Of a stretch of DNA of 64,000 nucleotides, positions 56,969 through 64,000 are shown piece after piece; positions within the stretch are counted from its first letter, which is position 1; each line of letters starts with the position of its first letter. The stretch is from Thermoproteota archaeon (GTDB lineage: Archaea > Korarchaeota > Korarchaeia > Korarchaeales > Korarchaeaceae). Location of the stretch: positions 1 through 64,000 of the forward strand of contig JAOZGJ010000010.1 of NCBI GenBank assembly GCA_027491785.1, in the 5' to 3' direction. The position numbers and the translations under genes were made by a program. A model generated the notes under the pieces. It saw only the letters and a list, made by a program, of their open reading frames with translations. It ran no database searches and was not told the DNA's origin.

Positions 56969-57208
56969 AGATGATCCAGCTATAGTAGCACCATTTTAAT
57001 AATAAGTATTACTCAATGTCCCTAATATGGTTCAGGACCATGTAGTAAAATAAGTAACTTAAAAAGTCAAAAAAGATAGAAAACACTACTTTTAGTAATT
57101 TAAATTCAGTTTTCTCATAATACCAGCCATATGTGAAAATATATTTCCCCTGATCTGCAGTAGAAGTAGAGTATATATCAAAGGATACCCTAACATGCCA
57201 TCCAGAGT

Positions 57209-58021
57209 ATGAGAGAGAAATCCTTAGGTAAGATATATCTAACGTTAGCTGCCTCCCTTTGGGGAACATTAGGCCTAGCTGCCAGTCTTGCAATGTGGGA
57301 AGGTATGACACCTGAATCTGTAGCTTTTTTCAGAGCTTTAATAGGCTTTATGGTGGGTTTTCCCCTAGTTAGATTAAGTTTCTTGGATTCAAGGATGGCT
57401 AAACTTGGCTTATTCTTAGCTGGACCTCTTTATCTCAGTTACATCTATAGCATCAAATATTCAGGTATAGGAATAGCTGCTGCTCTACTCTACCTAGCTC
57501 CGACCATAGTAACCTTGTTCTCCTCGCCCCTGCTGAAGGAAAATGTTACAACTAAGAAGTTGGTATCTGCGATCTTGGCAACCTTTGGAGCCATACTAAC
57601 TCAATTCAAGGGAGGAATTTTCGAACCTAACCTGATAGGTATATCATTGGGCCTCATGTCAGCTTTCTTCTACGCAAGTATGATAATATATGTGAGGAAG
57701 TTGATGCTATGCGGTTATAGTCCCATAGAAGTGGGAATTTCTCCTCTCATATGGGCATCTCTGGAGCTATCACCCTTCCTCTCCCTGAGATTGACTCCTC
57801 TTTCTTTAGCTTCTATACTATATCTAGGTATTTTCACAGCAGCGATAGCTTACATCTTACAGGCTAAAGGTCTTAAGATCATAGAAGCTAGTACGGCGGG
57901 AGTTATATCTACCATAGAGCCTTTCGTGGCCCTGTTGATAGGCCTCCTTATGGGAGAGCCCTTGGGTCTGACAGGAACCCTAGGATCCCTGATGATAATC
58001 TCCGCAGCCATCATAGTATAG
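57209..58021 (+). CDS. EamA/DMT transporter
   Basis: LTLAASLWGTLGLAASLAMWEGMTPESVAFFRALIGF; two EamA halves. The annotated start may be upstream of the true start. Confidence 0.85.
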   Translation: MREKSLGKIYLTLAASLWGTLGLAASLAMWEGMTPESVAFFRALIGFMVGFPLVRLSFLDSRMAKLGLFLAGPLYLSYIYSIKYSGIGIAAALLYLAPTIVTLFSSPLLKENVTTKKLVSAILATFGAILTQFKGGIFEPNLIGISLGLMSAFFYASMIIYVRKLMLCGYSPIEVGISPLIWASLELSPFLSLRLTPLSLASILYLGIFTAAIAYILQAKGLKIIEASTAGVISTIEPFVALLIGLLMGEPLGLTGTLGSLMIISAAIIV

Positions 58022-58113
58022 TATAACCGCATATTAATCTAAATAGTATGCATCTTAATCGAATTTTCCTCCACAGTAAAAAGAAGAAGTGAGAAGAGAG
58101 ATGGAAGGGGTCT

Positions 58114-59370
58114 CTACTGCCCTAGGACTACCTTCTCGATCTCATCCCTCCTCTCGATTATGTCTCTCTTAGCTAGTTCCATTACCTCCCTAAGTGATAT
58201 GCCTAGCTGATCAGCTGCTGACCTTAGATCATCGTATTCAGGCTTCATATTTATTATGCTTCCATCGGGCGCCTTTGACACCTTTACCCTTACACGGAAT
58301 TCCTTTCCACCTATTCTCAGGGGGACAGGTTTCTTTATCCTCTTTGCTACTATTCTCGGGGTCTCTATGATCCTAACCCCCAGCGTACCTGCTTCCCTCA
58401 TCAGGACATTGACTAGGTGCTGGTAGTTATCTAATTCTGCTAAAACCTTTATCAAATGCCCGGGTCTATTCTTCTTCGTCACCATTGGGATTATCGCTGT
58501 ATCAATGGCTCCCTCCTCCATTAGCTTACCGACTAGATGGCCAAGAACCTCGCCGCTCACGTCGTCCACATGGGTCTCGAGGGTCACTATCTTATCCATG
58601 ATGAGCTCTCCTCTACTTCCCTCTATCAACCGGAGGACGTTAGGTACATTCTCAAACTCGCCAGTCGCTGCCCCATAGCCGACTCCCTCTATGGTCATTG
58701 GAGGAATGAAGCTCGTCACGCGGTGGGCTAGATTCACTAGGAGAGCGGCTCCCGTTGGAGTCGTAAGTTCAGCTTCTACGGGGGTATGTGATACTGGAAA
58801 CTTATGACGCTTCAGTATTTCTAGGACTGCCGGAGCGGGTACTGGAAGTCTGCCATGGGATATCTCCAGATAACCTCCTCCTAAGGCTGGAGGCATCGCA
58901 TAGATCTCGCTGTCTAGAAGGCCAGCCTCCTCCATCAGGGCGTAAGTCCCAACTATATCTAGGAGGGTATCTGCAGATGCAAGTTCGTGGAAGTGGGCTT
59001 TAGATGGTTCGAAACCATGAACAGCGACTTCAGAGGCGACTAGCTCATCTAGGGTTTTTCTCACGAGATCGGTCGCTTTTTCCGAGAGTTCCACCTTGCT
59101 GCACAGCTTATCAGCATTTTCCTTTATATCAGAAGCCATCACATGATGGAAGTGCTCATCTATCTCCATGAAGACCTGCTTAGCCCTTATCCCCCTCTTC
59201 CTCACATCCTTGATCTCCAACTTTATATCGTTAACGTAGTCTAGGAGATCCTTTACGGCATCGGCTATCCTATATAGGGGATCCTGAACTCCAGTCAGGT
59301 CCACTATAGCACCTAAAAACATATCTCCCGAAATACCAGCTATCCTAGGATCGATAACTAGAATCTTCAA
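58114..59370 (-). CDS. larC: Nickel-pincer cofactor biosynthesis protein LarC
   Basis: DPRIAGISGDMFLGAIVDL, VAVHGFEPSKAHFHELASADTLLDIVGTYAL, ETHVDDVSGEVLGHLVGKLMEEGAIDTAIIPMVTKKNRPGHLIKVL. Confidence 0.92.
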   Translation of the reverse strand: MKILVIDPRIAGISGDMFLGAIVDLTGVQDPLYRIADAVKDLLDYVNDIKLEIKDVRKRGIRAKQVFMEIDEHFHHVMASDIKENADKLCSKVELSEKATDLVRKTLDELVASEVAVHGFEPSKAHFHELASADTLLDIVGTYALMEEAGLLDSEIYAMPPALGGGYLEISHGRLPVPAPAVLEILKRHKFPVSHTPVEAELTTPTGAALLVNLAHRVTSFIPPMTIEGVGYGAATGEFENVPNVLRLIEGSRGELIMDKIVTLETHVDDVSGEVLGHLVGKLMEEGAIDTAIIPMVTKKNRPGHLIKVLAELDNYQHLVNVLMREAGTLGVRIIETPRIVAKRIKKPVPLRIGGKEFRVRVKVSKAPDGSIINMKPEYDDLRSAADQLGISLREVMELAKRDIIERRDEIEKVVLGQ

Positions 59371-60149
59371 CTTTCCTTCCTCCCGATGGCGGCCCTATTG
59401 GCCACCGCTATGGCAGCGTAAGCTGCCCCAACACTATTATTCACATTGACCACGACAATCCCCGGAGAGCAGGACTGAAGCATTGAGTACAGGGCAGATA
59501 TGCCCTCTCCTCCCAAACCATAGCCAACTGAGGTGGGAAGCCCGATGACCAGCACGTCCACGAGGGATGCCACTATGGAGGGAAGCATGCCCTCCATGCC
59601 CGCTGCTACTACTATCACATCGACATCTTCGGATAGGACTTTCCTGACGGCATCTATGGATCTCTTGAGGCTGGCTATGCCCGCATCGTACACGCTTATC
59701 GCCTTACATCCAGCTTCCTCCACTATCAACCTGACCTCCTCGGCTACAGGGACGTCGGAGGTGCCTGCAGTTATTATCCCTACCCTCCCTCCCGTTGAGG
59801 GGGGTTTGTAACCCCTCTCCCTGATAACGAAGACCCTAGAGTGGGGCGCGCTTATCACATCGTACTCATCCTTGAGCTCGTTAATGACATCCATCTGATC
59901 GTCCCTGACCCTAGAGACGATCACCCTCCTACTTCTCCCGATTGTCCTCTTAATGACGCTTCTCAGGGTTTCCTTATCTTTCTTCTCAGCGAAGACTACC
60001 TCTGGTAATCCCTTCCTCATTTCCCTGCCGAAATCAAGCTTAACAGTGTCTCCTATTTCTTCTATTCCCCATAACCTTATCTCCCTTTCAGCAGTCTCTA
60101 TGTCTATCTCTCCGCTCATCAGCTTCATGAGGATCGATCTGAGGTTCAT
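59367..60149 (-). CDS. larB: Nickel-pincer cofactor biosynthesis protein LarB (PurE-like)
   Basis: LDFGREMRKGLPEVVFAEKK, GIITAGTSDVPVAEEVRLIVEEAGCKAISVYDAGIASLKR, VVVAAGMEGMLPSIVASLVDVLVIGLPTSVGYG. Confidence 0.92.
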   Translation of the reverse strand: MNLRSILMKLMSGEIDIETAEREIRLWGIEEIGDTVKLDFGREMRKGLPEVVFAEKKDKETLRSVIKRTIGRSRRVIVSRVRDDQMDVINELKDEYDVISAPHSRVFVIRERGYKPPSTGGRVGIITAGTSDVPVAEEVRLIVEEAGCKAISVYDAGIASLKRSIDAVRKVLSEDVDVIVVAAGMEGMLPSIVASLVDVLVIGLPTSVGYGLGGEGISALYSMLQSCSPGIVVVNVNNSVGAAYAAIAVANRAAIGRKES

Positions 60150-60338
60150 AATATCTAACTATCTTCGATTTATTTTAAATTTCCCCTGAACTCTCATCGT
60201 CATGTTCATCTTATTATGATGAGCCCGGAGATACACTAATAATTAGTCTACTTAAGGGTCCTACTCACTTTAGATAAAATAAAGTAAGGGATGCTGGATA
60301 AAATTATATAACAAACATACATGCAATAGGCTGAGAAG

Positions 60339-61637
60339 GTGACGTCCCAATTGAAGGAAGCTGGCTATAAATTCGATGCTATAGTGATAGGAGCTGGGCC
60401 TGCTGGGTCATCAGCCGCTTATACACTAGCTAAGAAGGGATTTAAGGTACTGGTCGTTGAGAGAGGCAGAGCACCTGGCTCCAAGAACATGTTCGGAGGA
60501 AGGGTCTACGCGGATCCCATAAGGGAGGTATTCCCCGATCTCGATAAATCCGCTCCCATACACAGATGGGTCACTAAGGAGAGGATCTCCCTCGTAAGTG
60601 GAGGCAAGATGACATCAATAGAGTTCGAGGGAGGTGAGAGGGTAAGCTTCACAACGTACCTGACAGAGCTCAGCAGCTGGATGGCTAAGAAGGTGGAGGA
60701 GGCTGGAGGTATAGTCCTCACAGAGATAACCGTGGATAATCTGGTAATGGAGAACGGAAGGGTGAGGGGCATCAAGGTGGGCAATGAGGAGGTACTTGCC
60801 GACGTGGTGATAGATGCTGAGGGGATCAACAGGCTCCTACTGGAGAGGGCAGGCCTGGTTCCCAAGCTATCTCCAAGTTATACTGGCTTGGGAGTGAAGG
60901 AGGTGATAAAGCTCTCGAAAGAGGATGTAGAGAGGAACTTCGGCCTCGGAGATGGTGAGGGAATGGCATGGCTCTTCATGGGGGATGTGACTGGAGGGCT
61001 ACCTGGAGGCGCTTTCCTCTACACGAACAAGGATTCGATAAGCTTGGGAATGGTCGTCATGCTGAGTAGCGCCGTGGAGAGGGTGAAGGAGCACATATCT
61101 CGATATGTGGAGAGACTCAGGCTCCACCCCCTGCTGGAGAAATACTTCAGGAATGGCAGGATAATGGAGTACTCGGCCCATCTCGTGCCGGAATATGTCT
61201 GGCCTACGATTCCACACAGGCTCTATGGGGATGGCTTCTTGGTGGTCGGGGACGCCGCCGGCCTGCTCCTCAATCTAGGCTACAACTTTAGAGGGGTTGA
61301 CTTTGCATCCTACTCCGGCTACCTGGCAGCTCAGGCCGTCGAGAAGGCCCATTCCATGGGAGATATGTCTGCCAAGAACTTGTCCATATATCAGGAGCTG
61401 TTGGAGAGGAGCTTCATCCTGAAGCAGCTCAGGAGTTTCAAAGATGCCCCTAAGATGAGGGAAAATGAGAGGCTTTACGGTCTCTATCCCTACCTAGTAA
61501 ATGAGGTGGCGGATAAACTGTTTCATGCGAGGTATGAGACTCCCAAGCTAATGGATGCGTTTAAAGATGCGAAGAAAGGTAAGATCGGATGGTTTACCCT
61601 TATTAAAGATCTTTACGAGGTGAGTAGGAGTATATGA
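60339..61637 (+). CDS. fixC: FixC, electron-transfer flavoprotein:quinone oxidoreductase-like
   Basis: FDAIVIGAGPAGSSAAYTLAKKGFKVLVVERGRAPGSKNMFGGRVY; VVGDAAGLLLNLGYNFRGVDFASYSG. Confidence 0.93.
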   Translation: MTSQLKEAGYKFDAIVIGAGPAGSSAAYTLAKKGFKVLVVERGRAPGSKNMFGGRVYADPIREVFPDLDKSAPIHRWVTKERISLVSGGKMTSIEFEGGERVSFTTYLTELSSWMAKKVEEAGGIVLTEITVDNLVMENGRVRGIKVGNEEVLADVVIDAEGINRLLLERAGLVPKLSPSYTGLGVKEVIKLSKEDVERNFGLGDGEGMAWLFMGDVTGGLPGGAFLYTNKDSISLGMVVMLSSAVERVKEHISRYVERLRLHPLLEKYFRNGRIMEYSAHLVPEYVWPTIPHRLYGDGFLVVGDAAGLLLNLGYNFRGVDFASYSGYLAAQAVEKAHSMGDMSAKNLSIYQELLERSFILKQLRSFKDAPKMRENERLYGLYPYLVNEVADKLFHARYETPKLMDAFKDAKKGKIGWFTLIKDLYEVSRSI

Positions 61638-61951
61638 GTGTGGTAGAAGAGGAAGAAAGGAGGAAGGAAGTTAGGAAACCTATGAAGGTTGATGACATAC
61701 TGAATAACGATATCTGGGATGTGGATTACGAGCCCCACATAAAACTGGATAGCGAGAAGTGCAGGGGGTGCGAGAGCAAGCCTTGCCTCTATCTATGTCC
61801 CGCTCAATGTTACACGCTCGTCGGTGATAGGGTCCTATTCAGCTACGAGGGATGCCTTGAATGCGGGACGTGCAGGGTGATATGCCCGAAAAACGCCATC
61901 ACATGGGACTATCCAGTAAGCGGGAGGGGGATCCACTACAGATTCAGCTGA
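61634..61951 (+). CDS. fixX: FixX ferredoxin-like protein
   Basis: KCRGCESKPCLYLCPAQCYTL...CLECGTCRVICPKNAITWDYPVSGRGIHYRF. Confidence 0.93.
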   Translation: MSVVEEEERRKEVRKPMKVDDILNNDIWDVDYEPHIKLDSEKCRGCESKPCLYLCPAQCYTLVGDRVLFSYEGCLECGTCRVICPKNAITWDYPVSGRGIHYRFS

Positions 61952-61961
61952 TGATTCGAGG

Positions 61962-62774
61962 GTGATGATGATGCTCAACATAGTTGTTGGTATAAAGTGG
62001 GTTCCGAACACTACGTCGGTGAATATAGATCCGAGGACGGGAACCCTCATAAGGGAGGGAATACCGAGCGTCGTGAATCCTCACGACTTAGCTGCTGTTG
62101 AAATGGCTCTCAGGCTGAAGGACGAGTATGGAGGAACTGTTACCGTGATAACCATGTCCCCACCATCGGCTATAGCTGGCCTAGAGCACGTCATAGGGAT
62201 GGGTGCAGATAGGGGAATACTCGTCTCAGATAGGGCCTTCGCTGGTGCTGATACCTTAGCTACCTCTTATGTCCTGGCCAAGACCATAGAGAGGCTGGAT
62301 TACAACCTCATAGTATTCGGTCAGGAGACTATAGATTCATCGACGGCTCACATAGGGGCCCAAGTTGCCTCTTGGCTCGGAGTACCATACATCTACTACG
62401 TCACTGAGGCGAAATACTTGGAGGATAGGAACGTTATCAGGGTCAAGAGAGTGCTGGAGAACGCTTACGAGACATATGAACTTGAGCTTCCAGCCCTAAT
62501 ATCTGTGGCCATGCACTCCCTGAACCCCAGGAGGGTGAGCATATACAATAAACTGAGGGTGAAGCTCGAGAGTCCGATAGATACCTGGAGCAATAACGTC
62601 CTAGGGTTGGAGAGGGACTGCATAGGTCTTCCTGGATCTCCAACAGCTCTAGCTAAGATAGAGATGGTTCCTAAGGTTCCTAGGAAGAACGAGGTGTTCA
62701 AGGGGAAGGACGTCAAGGAGGCTGCCAGATGGCTCGTGAAGAAGCTGCTGGATGAAGGCCTAATAGAGATCTGA
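61962..62774 (+). CDS. fixA: FixA, electron transfer flavoprotein beta subunit
   Basis: NIVVGIKWVPNTTSVNIDPRTGTLIREGIPSVVNPHDLAAVEMALRLKD; FGQETIDSSTAHIGAQVASWLG. Confidence 0.93.
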   Translation: MMMMLNIVVGIKWVPNTTSVNIDPRTGTLIREGIPSVVNPHDLAAVEMALRLKDEYGGTVTVITMSPPSAIAGLEHVIGMGADRGILVSDRAFAGADTLATSYVLAKTIERLDYNLIVFGQETIDSSTAHIGAQVASWLGVPYIYYVTEAKYLEDRNVIRVKRVLENAYETYELELPALISVAMHSLNPRRVSIYNKLRVKLESPIDTWSNNVLGLERDCIGLPGSPTALAKIEMVPKVPRKNEVFKGKDVKEAARWLVKKLLDEGLIEI

Positions 62775-62775
62775 T

Positions 62776-63837
62776 TTGGTGGTGATGATCATGGTATGCA
62801 GTGAATGGCCCGAGATAAAACTGGATGAGTATAAGGGGGTATGGGTCGGTGCCCTCGTGGAGGAGGGAGAGATAAACGAAGCCACCCTGCAGCTGATTGG
62901 AGCGGCAAGGGAGCTTGCTGATAAGCTGGAAACTTACGTTGGTGTGGCCTTAGTCGGATATAAGGTAAGGGATCTCGCGAAGGAACCCATCTACTACGGA
63001 GCTGATAAGGTCTTCGTCGTGGATGATGAGAGGCTGGCCACCTACTATCCCCCGACCTATGGGACGGTCATCCACAGGCTAGCGGAGAAGTACAAGCCTG
63101 AGGTCTTGCTGATACCTGCGACCCTCAAGGGAAGGGAAATGGCTCCCTACATAGCAAACACATTTAGAACCGGTATAACTGCCGATCTGACCTCCATGGA
63201 CGTCGATCCAAAGACTAAGGAGGTGATCCTCATAAGGCCACCGTTCGGCGGCTATATGCTGGCTCATATAGTCACCAGAACTAGGAGACCCGTGATGGGA
63301 TCCGTTAGACCCAACATATTCTCGACCCCACAGAGGGACGAGACTAGGCAGGGGGAGATAATAGAGGAGAGGGTGGAGGTTCCAGAGCCTAGGGGAATAA
63401 GGCTCATTGAGCGCGTACCTATAGAAAAGAAGGAAGAAATTCCGATAGAGAAGGCAGAAATAATAGTCTCTGGAGGGAAGGGACTTGGCTCCAAGGACGG
63501 ATTCAAGCTGCTCAAGGAATTGGCTGATCTCTTAGGAGGGGTAATAGCTGGTTCGAGGAAGGCCGTCGATGCTGGATGGATAGATCACGACCATCAGGTG
63601 GGACAGACGGGTAAGGCCGTCAAGCCGAACGTGTACTTCGCCGTTGCGATAAGCGGGGCTGCCCAGCACGTGTTCGGCATAAGAGAGGCCAAGAGGGTAG
63701 TGGCCATAAACATAGATCCAGATGCCCCCATATTCGAGAGTGCTGATTACGGAATAGTTGGCGATTATAAGGAGGTAATTCCGGCGATAATAGAGGCAAT
63801 AAAGGAGATGAAACAGCAGGGGAAGGCGGGGAGTTGA
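62776..63837 (+). CDS. fixB: FixB, electron transfer flavoprotein alpha subunit
   Basis: GLGSKDGFKLLKELADLLGGVIAGSRKAVDAGWIDHDHQVGQTGKAVKPNVYFAVAISGAAQHVFGI. Confidence 0.94.
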   Translation: MVVMIMVCSEWPEIKLDEYKGVWVGALVEEGEINEATLQLIGAARELADKLETYVGVALVGYKVRDLAKEPIYYGADKVFVVDDERLATYYPPTYGTVIHRLAEKYKPEVLLIPATLKGREMAPYIANTFRTGITADLTSMDVDPKTKEVILIRPPFGGYMLAHIVTRTRRPVMGSVRPNIFSTPQRDETRQGEIIEERVEVPEPRGIRLIERVPIEKKEEIPIEKAEIIVSGGKGLGSKDGFKLLKELADLLGGVIAGSRKAVDAGWIDHDHQVGQTGKAVKPNVYFAVAISGAAQHVFGIREAKRVVAINIDPDAPIFESADYGIVGDYKEVIPAIIEAIKEMKQQGKAGS

Positions 63838-64000
63838 ACTCCCTCCTGTCATCGTTTCTTAAAGGTCATATCTCCCCCATGTTTTTATTTTCTATATCAT
63901 ATACATAAACCAAATAAATCAGATCAGTTCAGTTAGATCATAACATTCCCACTAAGTTGGATCATAGTCCCGCCTTTTTAAGCAAGGATCTGGCATTTAT

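Noticed and set aside
57020-57045. NikR operator candidate ATGGT-N5-ACCAT upstream of the SBP gene
   Set aside because: It does not resemble the known GTATGA-N16-TCATAC NikR site and arms are only 5 bp; too weak to call.
1-64000. tRNA/rRNA genes
   Set aside because: Intergenic regions were scanned by eye for T-arm and acceptor patterns and none was convincing; a tRNAscan run would be needed to exclude intron-containing tRNAs.

Overview
This is a 64-kb window of a thermophile-like archaeal chromosome, possibly TACK or Korarchaeota-like (inference from gene content and codon style only). It is densely coding, with about 55 convincing CDS. I found no rRNA, tRNA, CRISPR array or transposase. Recognisable blocks: (1) bacterial-type class II HMG-CoA reductase, DUF389, LarA and DUF401; (2) secreted or cell-surface proteins (FG-GAP, Ig-like); (3) an oxidative-stress set (rubrerythrin, ferritin-like, superoxide reductase) and a bipartite lipoate ligase; (4) a divergent locus with a CARF-wHTH (Csa3-like) regulator facing nurA-herA, where herA carries a 365-aa intein in its Walker A motif; (5) a LeuA-like protein that has lost its canonical catalytic and metal-binding residues; (6) a tungsten-type AOR with an adjacent radical SAM/SPASM protein; (7) a tetrahydromethanopterin/formaldehyde C1 island (DHPS-like, DmrX-like, beta-RFAP synthase, DUF447, Fae, MtdB) containing an unrecognised 610-aa protein and a LysW-like zinc ribbon; (8) a NikR-linked nickel ABC operon with DUF364, followed by larC-larB; (9) fixCXAB. 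The strongest candidates for undescribed biology are the 610-aa protein between fae and mtdB, the CARF-wHTH/nurA-herA(intein) locus, and the LeuA-like protein with a remodelled active site. All family calls come from reading motifs; no database search was run.
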